Shown: in pieces, positions 7,164 to 16,935 of the stretch
Layout: each line of letters opens with the position of its first letter
How positions within the stretch are numbered: position 1 is the stretch's first letter
Assembly: GCA_937912125.1 (NCBI GenBank)
Contig: CALDOK010000103.1
Location: 1-33,511, forward strand
Reading direction: 5' to 3'
DNA from: an uncultured Pseudomonadota bacterium
Lineage (GTDB): Bacteria; Myxococcota_A; UBA796; JAFGLY01
Length of the DNA stretch: 33,511 bases
Position numbers and translations under genes: made by a program
The notes under the pieces: generated by a model
Databases searched by the model: none
Told to the model about the DNA's origin: nothing
What the model saw: only the letters and a program-made list of their open reading frames with translations

Positions 7164-8575
7164 CGCGCGCCCCAGGGCCCCAGCAGGCGGAAGTCGATGG
7201 TCTCGTCGAAGTCGACGCCATCGAAGACCCGGATGCCGATGGGCAGCTCGCCCTTGGTGAAGGCGCTGGCGGGCAGCTCCACGAAGATGGTGGTGTTCTC
7301 GAGGCCGCCGGCGGGGATGGTGATGGGCTCGGTGGGCGCCACCAGCTGTCCAGCGGCCAGATCCGGGATCTCGATGCTGTAGCTACGCGGCTCCTCGCTG
7401 CGGTTCTCGATCTTGACCCTGGCGCGGGTGGAGATCAGGCCGCTGTCGAGGCGGGTGTAGGGCACGTTCTGGGCTCGCAGGGCCACAACGTCGGCCGAGG
7501 AGCGGGACACCAGCATGAACCCCAGGGCCCCCCAGACCGCGCTGATGACGGCGATGTAGAGGAACAGACGGGGGCGGACCAGGCGCCAGGGCTTGCCCTC
7601 GAGCTCAGCCTGTGAGCTGTAGCGCACCAGGCCGGGGGGACGCTTGGCGCGCTCCATGACCCGGGCACAGGCGTCCACGCAGGAGGCGCAGGTGACGCAC
7701 TCCATCTGCAGCCCATCGCGGATGTCGATGCCCATGGGGCAGGAGCGATGGCAGGCGCCGCAGTCCAGGCAGTCGCCGCGCTGGCCTGCGGCCTTCGCCT
7801 TGCCGCGGGGCTCTCCTCGGGCGGAGTCGTAGGCCACGATCATCGTGTCCGGGTCCAGCAGCGCCGACTGGATGCGACCGTAGGGGCAGGCCAGGTGGCA
7901 CATCTGCTCGCGGAAGTACAGGAAGTCGAACATCATGGCCGCACTGACCACCGCCACGACGCCGAAGGCGGCTGGCTGATCGGCGGGCGAGGAGCTCATC
8001 CAGGCCATCAGCGCATCCCAGCCCACGAACCAGGCCAAGAAGGAGTTGGCCAGCACCAGGCAGAGCACGGCGTAGATGGCGACGCGCAGGATCTGCAGCA
8101 CCACCGGGAGGGGAGCGGTGAGCTTGCGCCCGAAGAAGCGCTTCGAGAGCTGCTCCATGCCGCGATCCAGGGGCCGGAACATGAAGTCGAGGTAGACGTT
8201 CTGGGGGCAACCCCAGCCGCACCAGGCGCGGCCCAAGGTGGCGGTGAGCAGGAACCAGGACAGGAAGGAGCCCAGCAGGAACAGCGCCAGCAGCAGGGTG
8301 TCCTTGGGCAGGAAGGTCTGGCCGAAGAAGGTGAACTGCCGGTGCAGCACGTCGAACAGGAACAGCGGCTCGCCGCCGACCTTCACCCAGGGGACGCCCA
8401 CGAAGACGACCATGAGCACCATGGCCAGCCTGCGCCGCCAGCGGCGGTAGCGACCCACTACAGACCTGGGGCGAATCCAGCGGCGGCTACCGTCTTGGTT
8501 CAGGGTGGTCAGCACCCGCTCAGGCGGTGCCTCCGGGGATTCTTGGTCGTTGCTCTCTGGGACGCCGTCGCTCAT
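7160..8575 (-). CDS. ccoG: cbb3 oxidase accessory protein CcoG (FixG/RdxA)
   Basis: A 471-residue membrane ferredoxin. Several N-terminal helices carry 'GRAWCGWGCPQNVYLD', conserved in this family. A second Cys site is 'CHLACPYGRIQS'. Two classic [4Fe-4S] motifs follow: 'CLDCGACHRSCPMGIDI' near 268-284 and 'CVTCASCVDAC' near 292-303. A further helix leads to a C-terminal Ig-like domain outside the membrane. CcoG is reported to act as a cupric reductase that supplies Cu(I) for cbb3 assembly. The ATG has AGGAAG upstream, 58 bp separate it from ccoP, and its stop overlaps ccoH. All expected residues are present. Confidence 0.95.
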   Translation of the reverse strand: MSDGVPESNDQESPEAPPERVLTTLNQDGSRRWIRPRSVVGRYRRWRRRLAMVLMVVFVGVPWVKVGGEPLFLFDVLHRQFTFFGQTFLPKDTLLLALFLLGSFLSWFLLTATLGRAWCGWGCPQNVYLDFMFRPLDRGMEQLSKRFFGRKLTAPLPVVLQILRVAIYAVLCLVLANSFLAWFVGWDALMAWMSSSPADQPAAFGVVAVVSAAMMFDFLYFREQMCHLACPYGRIQSALLDPDTMIVAYDSARGEPRGKAKAAGQRGDCLDCGACHRSCPMGIDIRDGLQMECVTCASCVDACARVMERAKRPPGLVRYSSQAELEGKPWRLVRPRLFLYIAVISAVWGALGFMLVSRSSADVVALRAQNVPYTRLDSGLISTRARVKIENRSEEPRSYSIEIPDLAAGQLVAPTEPITIPAGGLENTTIFVELPASAFTKGELPIGIRVFDGVDFDETIDFRLLGPWGAR

Positions 8576-8633
8576 GGCTTCCTGGCCTCCACTGCGCTGG
8601 AGGGTGGGCTCGATATCGCAAAGAACCTATATC

Positions 8634-9368
8634 TCAGCCGGCGTCGGTGGGGACCGGCCCCTGCTCCGCGCTGTGGTCGGGGTCACCATCGGCGGCCTCG
8701 GCATCGGCGGGCTGGTCCTGGGCGTCCTCCGTGGAGGGGCTGGGCTTGGCCACCCAGACGTCCACGGTGTCGCCTTCGGGTTCCTTGGCGTCGCCGGGGC
8801 GGGTGCCGCGCAGGGTGCCCAAGTAGGCGGTGAGCAGCAGCACCTGGGCGGGCCGCAGGCGATCTCCCCAGGCGGGCATACCCTTCTTGGACCGACCCTC
8901 GCGGATCACGGCCATCACCTCGGTGGGGGAGGTGGCGTTGATCCAGTGGTCGTCGGTGAGGTTGGGCCCAACGTTGCCGCCGGCGTCGTCTCGGTGGCAG
9001 TTGGCGCAGTTGGTCTTGAAGACGCCGCTCATGGCGCTGGCCTTCTCGCCATCGGCCACCAACTCCAGCAGGGTGGCGTCGTCCACAGAGTCTGGGTCGA
9101 TTCCTTCGAGGAGCTTCTCGAGGTGAGCCGCGACCGCTTCGTCGTACTGGTCGTAGACCGAGGGGCCGATGCCGATGTGGAAGTACAGGAGGTACCATGC
9201 CGCGAAGACGACGGATCCGGCGAAGGTCCAGGTCCACCAGGCGGGCAGCGGATTGTCGTACTCCTGGATGCCGTCGTAGGTGTGCGCCATCAGGTGATCA
9301 TTCTTGGGCTTGCTGGGCTTGACGTCCAGCTCGGCGTCGTGTTGCTCGGGGGGACGCTGATCAGCCAT
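8634..9368 (-). CDS. ccoP: cbb3 oxidase subunit III CcoP, single-haem form
   Basis: A 244-residue protein. The N-terminal part has 'YDGIQEYDNPLPAWWTWTF' followed by a membrane helix, the CcoP N-terminal signature. A cytochrome c domain has C-A-N-C-H near 119 and a likely distal Met in 'GMPAWGDRL'. Most CcoP proteins have two haem c sites; only one C-x-x-C-H is present here, followed by an acidic, Ala/Asp/Pro-rich tail of about 60 residues. It should carry electrons from a donor to the fused CcoNO subunit. The start overlaps the ccoQ end by 8 bp and has GAGGTGA upstream. The missing second haem looks genuine because the frame is complete. Confidence 0.9.
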   Translation of the reverse strand: MADQRPPEQHDAELDVKPSKPKNDHLMAHTYDGIQEYDNPLPAWWTWTFAGSVVFAAWYLLYFHIGIGPSVYDQYDEAVAAHLEKLLEGIDPDSVDDATLLELVADGEKASAMSGVFKTNCANCHRDDAGGNVGPNLTDDHWINATSPTEVMAVIREGRSKKGMPAWGDRLRPAQVLLLTAYLGTLRGTRPGDAKEPEGDTVDVWVAKPSPSTEDAQDQPADAEAADGDPDHSAEQGPVPTDAG

Positions 9369-9549
9369 GGGTCACCTCGTTCTGCGGAGGCGCAGAGGGG
9401 ATGCCGTCATCGAGGGGGATGTTTGCGTGCTGGGCCCAGGTGGCGCGGGTGCCGGTCAGGAAGACATAGGCCAGAACGGCCGCGAACAGCACCATGAAGA
9501 ACAGCAGCCCACCTTCGGGCAAGATGTCGATCCAGGGAGGGGGGCTCAT
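9361..9549 (-). CDS. ccoQ: Small cbb3 oxidase subunit CcoQ-like
   Basis: A 62-residue protein with one membrane helix ('GGLLFFMVLFAAVLAYVFLTG') and a short polar tail. Small single-helix CcoQ proteins lie between ccoO and ccoP and stabilise the oxidase. Sequence conservation in CcoQ is low, so the call rests on size, topology and place. The ATG overlaps the ccoNO stop (ATGA), with GGAGGAG upstream, and the end overlaps ccoP by 8 bp. Confidence 0.8.
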   Translation of the reverse strand: MSPPPWIDILPEGGLLFFMVLFAAVLAYVFLTGTRATWAQHANIPLDDGIPSAPPQNEVTHG

Positions 9550-11783
9550 GGGGTCTCCTCCACCACTTCGTCAGGCTTCGCGAAGATGTCGGTGCCCAGG
9601 CGCTGCAGGTAGGCCACCAGCGCCACGACCTTCCTGTCCTCGATGCCCGGCGGGCCGTCCTGCTCCACCACCTCTGCGGCGATCCCGGCGGCCTGGGCCC
9701 GGGCGTGGGCTGGCGCGTCTTCGATCTCCTGGTCGGTGTAGGGCACGCCCAGGGTCTGGTTGGCGCGCATGGCCCGCTGGGTGGAGTCGAAGTCCAGCTC
9801 GTCCTCGAGCAACCAGGGGTAGGGCGGCATGATGGACTTGGAGCTGGTGCTGGTAGGATCGTTCAGGTGCAGCACATGCCAGTTGTAGGAGTAGCGGTCG
9901 CCCACCCGGTGCAGGTCCGGCCCGATGCGCCGGGAGCCCCACTGGAACGGGTGGTCGTAGACGAACTCGCCGCCCTTGGAGTACTCGCCGAAGCGCTCGG
10001 TCTCGGCGTGCAGGGGGCGCACCATCTGGGAGTGGCAGTTGTAGCAGCCTTCGGCGATGTAGATGTCGCGGCCCAGCAGCTCCAAGGGGGAGTAGGGCTT
10101 GACCGTCTCGATGGTCTTGACGTTGGACTTGATGACGAAGGTGGGCACGATCTCGCACAGGGACGCCACCACCACGGCGACGGTCACCCAGATGGTGAAG
10201 CGCAGGGGCAGGCGCTCCCAGCGGCGGTGCCAGCCGGCCTGCAGCCAGACGTCCAGCTTGTGGGCGAAGTCGGTCACGCCCTCGAGCCGCGACTCGGGGT
10301 CGGTCGGGTCATGGAAGGTGGGGGCCAGGGCAGGGGCCTCGCCCACGGCAAGCTCGTAGGCCTTGGGCCGCATGGTCCAGGTCATGATGATGTTGACGAA
10401 GCCCAACACCGCGCCGGTGAGGAACATGGTGCCGCCCAGCACCCGCAGCCAGTACATGGGGATGATGCTGACGATGGTCTCGATGAAGTCGGGGTAGGCC
10501 AGGGCGCCCTGATCGTCGAAGGCGCGCCACATCAGGCCCTGGGCCAGGCCGGCCGCGTAGATGGGCACGATGTAGAGCAGCATGCCCACGGTGGCGAGCC
10601 AGAAGTGGGTGTTGACGAACTTGGGCACCCACATGCGCGCCTGGAAGATGCGTGGCGTGAGCCAGTAGAGCATCCCGAAGGTCATGAAGCCCACCCAGCC
10701 AAGGGTGCCGGAGTGTACGTGGGCGATGGTCCAGTCGGTGTAGTGGCTCAGGGCGTTGACACCCTTGATGGACAGCAGCGGGCCCTCGAAGGTGGACATG
10801 CCATAGAAGGTCACGCCCACGACGTAGAACTTGAGGATGGGGTCCTTGGCCACCCGGTCCCAGGCACCACGCAGGGTGAGCAGGCCGTTGAGCATGCCGC
10901 CCCAGGACGGCATCCACAGCATCAGGGAGAAGAGCATCCCCAGGGTGGAGGCCCACTCGGGCAGGGCGGTGTAGTGCAGGTGGTGGGGGCCCGCCCAGAT
11001 GTAGATGAAGACGATGGACCAGAAGTGGATGATGGACAGCTTGTACGAGAAGACCGGGCGGTTCGCTGCCTTGGGCAGGAAGTAGTACATCAAGCCCAGG
11101 AACGGGGTGGTCAGGAAGAACGCCACCGCGTTGTGGCCGTACCACCACTGCATGAAGGCGTCCTGGACGCCGGCGTAGAGCGAGTAGCTCTTGAACAGCC
11201 CCGAGGGTACCACCAGGCTGTTGAAGACGTGCAGCACGGTGATGGCGACCAGGGTGCCGATGTAGAACCAGATGGCCACGTAGAGGTGGCGCTCGCGCCG
11301 CTTGGCGATGGTGCCGAAGAGGTTGATGGCGAAGACCACCCACACCAGCGCGATGGCGATGTCGATGGGCCACTCGAGCTCGGCGTACTCCTTGCCCTGA
11401 GTGATGCCCAGGGGCAGGGTGATGGCGGCGGAGACGATGATGGCCTGCCAGCCCCAGAAGTGGACCAGGCTGAGGGCGCGGCTGTACATGCGCGCCTTGA
11501 GCAGCCGCTGAGACGAGTAGTACACCGCGGTGAAGATGGCGTTGCCTGCGAAGGCGAAGATCACCGCGTTGGTGTGCAGGGGCCGCAGGCGCCCGAAGGT
11601 GAGCCAAGGCAGGCCCAGGTTGGCCTCGGGCATCGCCAGCTCGATGGCGATGTGAACCCCCACCAACATGCCGACCACCCCCCACAGGGCCGTGACGAAC
11701 AGGAACTTCCGCACGATGTCGTCGTCGTAGACGAAGCGCTCGATGCGGCTGGAGGTGCTTGGACTCGCCTCGCGCTCAGTCAT
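9546..11783 (-). CDS. ccoNO: Fused cbb3 oxidase subunits I and II (CcoN-CcoO)
   Basis: A 745-residue fusion. Residues 1 to about 470 are CcoN, the catalytic subunit: 'RPLHTNAVIFAF' (haem b ligand), 'WWYGHNAVAFFLT' (CuB His), 'IYIWAGPHHLHY' (CuB His pair and the nearby Tyr), and 'DWTIAHVHSGTLGW' (haem ligands). A linker of about 40 residues leads to a membrane helix near 508-525 and then CcoO, a monohaem cytochrome c with C-Y-N-C-H near 580 and the CcoO signatures 'YSPLELLGRDIYI' and 'NDPTSTSSKSIMPPYPWL'. Separate ccoN and ccoO genes are usual; single-chain fusions are known in some Bacteroidetes and Deltaproteobacteria. It is the first gene after a 279-bp gap and its stop overlaps ccoQ, so it probably heads the cbb3 transcript. 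Confidence 0.95.
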   Translation of the reverse strand: MTEREASPSTSSRIERFVYDDDIVRKFLFVTALWGVVGMLVGVHIAIELAMPEANLGLPWLTFGRLRPLHTNAVIFAFAGNAIFTAVYYSSQRLLKARMYSRALSLVHFWGWQAIIVSAAITLPLGITQGKEYAELEWPIDIAIALVWVVFAINLFGTIAKRRERHLYVAIWFYIGTLVAITVLHVFNSLVVPSGLFKSYSLYAGVQDAFMQWWYGHNAVAFFLTTPFLGLMYYFLPKAANRPVFSYKLSIIHFWSIVFIYIWAGPHHLHYTALPEWASTLGMLFSLMLWMPSWGGMLNGLLTLRGAWDRVAKDPILKFYVVGVTFYGMSTFEGPLLSIKGVNALSHYTDWTIAHVHSGTLGWVGFMTFGMLYWLTPRIFQARMWVPKFVNTHFWLATVGMLLYIVPIYAAGLAQGLMWRAFDDQGALAYPDFIETIVSIIPMYWLRVLGGTMFLTGAVLGFVNIIMTWTMRPKAYELAVGEAPALAPTFHDPTDPESRLEGVTDFAHKLDVWLQAGWHRRWERLPLRFTIWVTVAVVVASLCEIVPTFVIKSNVKTIETVKPYSPLELLGRDIYIAEGCYNCHSQMVRPLHAETERFGEYSKGGEFVYDHPFQWGSRRIGPDLHRVGDRYSYNWHVLHLNDPTSTSSKSIMPPYPWLLEDELDFDSTQRAMRANQTLGVPYTDQEIEDAPAHARAQAAGIAAEVVEQDGPPGIEDRKVVALVAYLQRLGTDIFAKPDEVVEETP

Positions 11784-11790
11784 GGACTCG

Positions 11791-11835
11791 GCTCCGTGGC
11801 TCGGGCCCCGCGGGCTCTGCCGAGCCCCCCGGAGC
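11791..11835 (-). promoter_or_regulatory. Leader hairpin that overlaps the ribosome binding site of ccoNO
   Basis: GCTCCG (11791-11796) pairs with CGGAGC (11830-11835), and GGCTCGG (11798-11804) with CCGAGCC (11820-11826); a smaller GCCC/GGGC pair can form inside. In the mRNA the 3' arm contains GGAG, the only plausible Shine-Dalgarno sequence, 8 bases before the AUG. The hairpin would therefore hide the binding site. It could be a translational control element; no regulator is known from the sequence. Confidence 0.45.
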
Positions 11836-11944
11836 GGGTGTATTCATGGTGCGCCATGTAGCATCTCGGGGAGGGCGAACCCAGCGGCTCCAGGCCCACG
11901 GCGACTGGCAACCTGTGCAGCCTGAACGCTGGGAGCGCAGGGTC

Positions 11945-11960
11945 TGTGATCCCGCTCACG
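11945..11960. promoter_or_regulatory. Candidate CRP/FNR-family operator upstream of ccoNO
   Basis: TGTGA-TCCCGC-TCACG differs at one base from the symmetric CRP-type site TGTGA-N6-TCACA. It lies 162 bp before the ccoNO start, inside the only sizeable gap (11784-12062) of the 22-kb operon. Genes for cbb3 oxidases are often controlled by CRP/FNR-family regulators, but no standard FNR box (TTGAT-N4-ATCAA) is seen here. I found no convincing -35/-10 pair in the gap. Confidence 0.3.
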
Positions 11961-12062
11961 CGACGCTGGGTGTCAGGGGCACAGTGAGCCGTGAACCCGT
12001 GAGCAGGGCTACGCTCTGCGCGCTGAGAGACCGAGGAATTCCCAAGCTGATCGAGGTCAGCC

Positions 12063-12407
12063 TCAGCCGGATCGCTCGGCGGCCTTGGCGTCCATGGCGG
12101 GCTGGTGCCCAGGGATGAGGCCGGGGCTGGAGGCCGAGGTGTCCAGCAGGGCGAAGCCGATGAACAAGGCCACGAACAGCAGGGTGCCCACCAGGGCCAG
12201 GGCGTTGAAGGGCTTGTCGTAGCGCAGGTGCATGAAGTACAGCGCCACCAGCGCTGCCTTGACCACGGCGACGGCCAGGGCGATGAGCAGGTTGAACGAG
12301 CCCAGGTCCACCCAGGTGACCGCGACGGTGAGGACGGTGAGCACCAGCAGGGCCCCGAAGACCCCGAAGAGGACCCGAAGGGACATGACGTGGACGTGAT
12401 CGTTCAT
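12063..12407 (-). CDS. coxD: Cytochrome c oxidase subunit IV (CoxD/CyoD-like)
   Basis: A 114-residue protein with three membrane helices. 'AVAVVKAALVALYFMHLRYDKPFN' is the hallmark of bacterial oxidase subunit IV (COX4_pro; the 'K..LV..YFMHL' motif in helix 2). It should stabilise the caa3 oxidase encoded next to it. ATG 12407 has GGAGG upstream and lies 16 bp after coxC. It is the last gene of the act-cox block before the 279-bp gap. Confidence 0.92.
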   Translation of the reverse strand: MNDHVHVMSLRVLFGVFGALLVLTVLTVAVTWVDLGSFNLLIALAVAVVKAALVALYFMHLRYDKPFNALALVGTLLFVALFIGFALLDTSASSPGLIPGHQPAMDAKAAERSG

Positions 12408-12423
12408 GGTCGTGCCTCCAGGC

Positions 12424-13332
12424 CTAGTGGATGAGGTAGAGCAAGGGGAACAGGAAGATCCAGATGAGGTCTACGATGTGCCAGTACAACCCCACGTTCT
12501 CGACCGGGGTGTAGTAGTCCGGGCGGAAGTGGCCCTTGGCGGACCGCACCAGCACCCAGCTGATCACCGCCATGCCCGCGAGCACGTGGATGCCGTGCAG
12601 ACCGGTCATCAGGAAGTAGATGCTGAAGAACAGCTGCACCAGGCGGGGCTCGGGGCCGAGGTCGTGGGCGTCGTTCCCATAAGCCTCGACCGCCAGGCCA
12701 GCGGGGCCGGCGGGGGCTGCGGTGAGTTCGCTGGTGGGAGCGGTGTATTGTTCGGGTTCAGGCAGTGGTTGATCGGCCGCGCGGGCGGGGGTCAACCCCG
12801 CCCCTACATCCAGCTCGATGGCGTGCTCGGGCGCCTCGGTGACGGTTGGCGAGCTATCCTGCGGCGGTTCTCCGCCGTCTGGATGAGCTCGTGACTCCGT
12901 GGCGTGGGAGTCCTCGACGGGGTCATAGTGGATGCCGGGCAGCAGACCCAGGTGCCACTTGTGGCTGTACTCGACGTACTTGATGCCTAAAAAGCCGCAG
13001 GCGCCCAGCAAGGTCAGCGCCAGGAAGATCACCAGGTGCTTGCGCTTGCCCAGCTGTGCCGCGCGCACGGCCAGGGCCATGGTGAGGCTCGAGGTGATCA
13101 ACACCACGGTGTTGATGCCGCCCAGCACCTTGTCCAGGTACTGGTGGGCGTAGATGAACACCTCGGGGTGCAGGGACCGGTAGACCGCGTATGCGCAGAA
13201 CAACCCGCCAAAGAGCAGGATCTCGGTCGCGAGGAACAGCCACATGCCCTGCTTGCTGGACTCGTGCTGCTCTTCCATGCTGTCGAAGTGGTGGGCCAGC
13301 TCCGGTGGATGGCCTTGGTCGTTCCCGCTCAC
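12424..13332 (-). CDS. coxC: Cytochrome c oxidase subunit III with a large loop insertion
   Basis: A 302-residue subunit III. The N-terminal part has 'SSKQGMWLFLATEILLFGGLFCAY', and the C-terminal part has 'MTGLHGIHVLAGM' and 'GLYWHIVDLIWIFLFPLLYLIH', both strong signatures of the family. Between the two, from about residue 135 to 225, lies a hydrophilic Pro/Glu/Ala-rich stretch that subunit III normally lacks. Part of it ('DVGAGLTPARAADQP') is encoded by a palindromic GC-rich element. The inserted loop follows a helix and probably lies outside the membrane. The GTG start has AGGAGG upstream; 27 bp separate it from coxA. The core is intact, so the subunit is likely functional. Confidence 0.93.
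   Translation of the reverse strand: MSGNDQGHPPELAHHFDSMEEQHESSKQGMWLFLATEILLFGGLFCAYAVYRSLHPEVFIYAHQYLDKVLGGINTVVLITSSLTMALAVRAAQLGKRKHLVIFLALTLLGACGFLGIKYVEYSHKWHLGLLPGIHYDPVEDSHATESRAHPDGGEPPQDSSPTVTEAPEHAIELDVGAGLTPARAADQPLPEPEQYTAPTSELTAAPAGPAGLAVEAYGNDAHDLGPEPRLVQLFFSIYFLMTGLHGIHVLAGMAVISWVLVRSAKGHFRPDYYTPVENVGLYWHIVDLIWIFLFPLLYLIH
12783..12803. repeat. Palindromic GC-rich repeat element inside coxC
   Basis: GGGCGGGG (12783-12790) and CCCCGCCC (12796-12803) form a perfect 8-bp stem around GTCAA. The surrounding minus-strand sequence, GTAGGGGCGGGGTTGACCCC, resembles a small palindromic repeat I know as dispersed in many bacterial genomes, usually between genes. Here it is in frame and is translated as part of the loop of subunit III. 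Confidence 0.6.
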
Positions 13333-13359
13333 GCTGCCTCCTCGCGCCCGAGCCGAAGC

Positions 13360-15027
<1,668 letters not shown>

Positions 15028-15031
15028 GGGG

Positions 15032-16111
15032 CTACTCGAGGGACTTCAGGTAGGCGATGAGGACCGTGACCTCATCTTCGGACAGGCGGCCCTGGAAGGT
15101 CGGCATGACCGGCTCGTAGCCGCCGACGACCTTGGCCATGGGCTCCAGGATGGACTCGCGCAGATAGTTCTCGTCCGCCAGGATGTCGACGCCGTCCTCG
15201 AGGTGCTCGGTGCGGCCGAAGAGGCCGTCCAGGGCGGGGCCCACGTTGGACTCGCTCTTCACCGAGTGGCATGCCGGGCAGCCGCGGATGCTGAACACCT
15301 TGGCGCCAGCCTCGGCGGGCGGGAGCGTCGAGATGAAGTCCGAAGCCTCGCGCAGCCAGGCGTCGTACTCCCCGGCGGGGTGCACGATGACCCTGGCCAG
15401 CATGTCGGAGTGGGCGGTGCCGCAGTACTCGGCGCAGTACGCCTGGTACTCGCCCACCTCGGTCGCGTTGAACCAGGCCTTGTGGTAGCGGCCGGGCACG
15501 ACGTCGCGCTTGAGGCGGAACGCCGGCACGTAGAACGAGTGGATCACGTCCAGAGAGTTCAGGGTGAGCAGGATGTTCTCGCCCTGGGGTACGTGCAGAT
15601 CGCCGTCGACGTAGCCGTTGGGGTAGGTGAAGGTGAACTTCCACTTCTCGGCGGTGACCAGAATCTCGCGGCCCTCGGAGGGCGGCACGGACATCTCCAT
15701 GAAGCCCTGGAAGCCCCACCAGAAGATGATGATCACGAGCACCAGGGGAACCACCGACCACGTGACCTCCAGGGCCGTGCTGTGGGTGGCGGTCTCCTCG
15801 GCCTGGTGGCCTGGACGCTCTCGGTAGCGGAAGACGAACAGCACCATCACGCCGACGATGCCGAAGAAGAAGACGAAGCTCAGCCAGAAGATGAAGTAGA
15901 AGAGGTCGTCGACTCCGCCGGCGGCGGTGGAGGCCCGCACCGGCATCCAAAAGGAGCCGTCAAACTGGGCCAAGGTGGGCCAGAGGCCACCCTGGCCGAT
16001 GTCGATCGTGCCGACCAGGCCTGCTGCCTGGCGGCACATCGACATCCACAGATCGGTGTCGAGCAGGGTGCCTGGCAGCCAGTCGGAGATGATGGTGGAG
16101 GGGAGGCTCAT
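15032..16111 (-). CDS. coxB: Cytochrome c oxidase subunit II with fused cytochrome c (caa3)
   Basis: A 359-residue subunit II. Two membrane helices lie in the N-terminal third, then a cupredoxin domain with the CuA ligands: His in '[11 protein letters not shown]' and the '[12 protein letters not shown]' block near 224-235. A C-terminal cytochrome c domain has C-P-A-C-H near 277 and a distal Met in '[10 protein letters not shown]'. This makes the enzyme caa3-type, able to take electrons directly from alternative complex III. The start at 16111 overlaps the sco stop by 4 bp (ATGA); an open stretch upstream to 16150 lies within sco and is rejected. The N-terminal segment of about 70 residues before the first helix is longer than usual. 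Confidence 0.95.
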   Translation of the reverse strand: MSLPSTIISDWLPGTLLDTDLWMSMCRQAAGLVGTIDIGQGGLWPTLAQFDGSFWMPVRASTAAGGVDDLFYFIFWLSFVFFFGIVGVMVLFVFRYRERPGHQAEETATHSTALEVTWSVVPLVLVIIIFWWGFQGFMEMSVPPSEGREILVTAEKWKFTFTYPNGYVDGDLHVPQGENILLTLNSLDVIHSFYVPAFRLKRDVVPGRYHKAWFNATEVGEYQAYCAEYCGTAHSDMLARVIVHPAGEYDAWLREASDFISTLPPAEAGAKVFSIRGCPACHSVKSESNVGPALDGLFGRTEHLEDGVDILADENYLRESILEPMAKVVGGYEPVMPTFQGRLSEDEVTVLIAYLKSLE

Positions 16112-16935
16112 GCCTTTGCCTCCTTCTTGCGGCTCAGGTCGCGGCGCCACCAGAAGGCCAGGAAGCCCAGCAGGATGAGCAGCGAGAAGCCGCTGGCGAT
16201 GGACATCAGCTGGGCCGCCGCCGGGGCGTAGCGCCCGGTGGTGGGATCGTAGTGGTAGCAGAACAGGATGATCTGCTCGGCGGCTCCGCCGATCTTGCCC
16301 TCGCCGGCCTCGAGCAGCGCCAGGCGTACGTCCAGGGACTCGAAGACGATGCCGCCCAGGAAGCGGCTGAGCTTGCCGTCCGGAGTCAGGAAGAAGATGC
16401 CCGAGCCGTGGGCGAACTCCTGGCGTTCTTCAATCCACTTGTAGTGGAAGCCGACGCCGTCGGTGAGGCTGCGGATGCTCTCCTGGGAGCCCGTGAGGAA
16501 GTGCCAGCCCGCGGCGGTCTGATCGCCGCCGTACATCTTCATGTAGGAGCGCTTCTTGGGCCCGGCCATGGCCGGGGTCTCCTTGGGGTCGAAGCTGACC
16601 AGCACCAGCTCGAAGTCCTGGCCCGGGACCTGGGTGATGTTCTGCATGGCCCGCACCGTGCCGTTCATCACCAGGGTGCACAGCATGGGGCACTCGAAGT
16701 AGGCCAGCACCAGCAGGGTGGGCTTGCTGCCGTTCACGTAGCTGCCCAGGGTGACCTCGCGGCCGTCCTCATCGAAGAAGACGTCGCCCAGGGGCACCTG
16801 ATCGCCCAAGCGCGGGACGATGTCGACGCCCTCGAGGTCGGCCGGCACGCCGGTGACCACCTGGGCTGCGGCGGGGGCGCTGTGCAGCAGTGAGAACAGC
16901 AGCGAGAACAGCAGGGCTGAGAGCAGGCGGTTCAT
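16108..16935 (-). CDS. sco: SCO1/SenC family copper chaperone
   Basis: A 275-residue protein with a signal peptide ('LLSALLFSLLFSLLHSAPAAAQ'), a thioredoxin-fold domain and a C-terminal membrane helix followed by basic residues. Copper ligands are visible: C-P-M-L-C near 79-83 (the C-x3-C motif) and His in 'FAHGSGIFFLTPDG' near 173. SCO proteins load copper into the CuA centre of subunit II, which is encoded next. The C-terminal anchor is typical of the SCO proteins found in alternative complex III clusters. The ATG overlaps the stop of the small upstream gene by 4 bp and has GGAGGAG upstream; its own stop overlaps coxB. Confidence 0.95.
   Translation of the reverse strand: MNRLLSALLFSLLFSLLHSAPAAAQVVTGVPADLEGVDIVPRLGDQVPLGDVFFDEDGREVTLGSYVNGSKPTLLVLAYFECPMLCTLVMNGTVRAMQNITQVPGQDFELVLVSFDPKETPAMAGPKKRSYMKMYGGDQTAAGWHFLTGSQESIRSLTDGVGFHYKWIEERQEFAHGSGIFFLTPDGKLSRFLGGIVFESLDVRLALLEAGEGKIGGAAEQIILFCYHYDPTTGRYAPAAAQLMSIASGFSLLILLGFLAFWWRRDLSRKKEAKA

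Noticed and set aside
9705-11861. Plus-strand open frame of 718 codons opposite ccoNO
   Set aside because: Antisense shadow with low-complexity Gly/His/Asp/Val composition; no ribosome site or domain.
11784-12062. FNR box (TTGAT-N4-ATCAA) for the cbb3 genes
   Set aside because: No match was found; only the CRP-like palindrome at 11945-11960 is reported.
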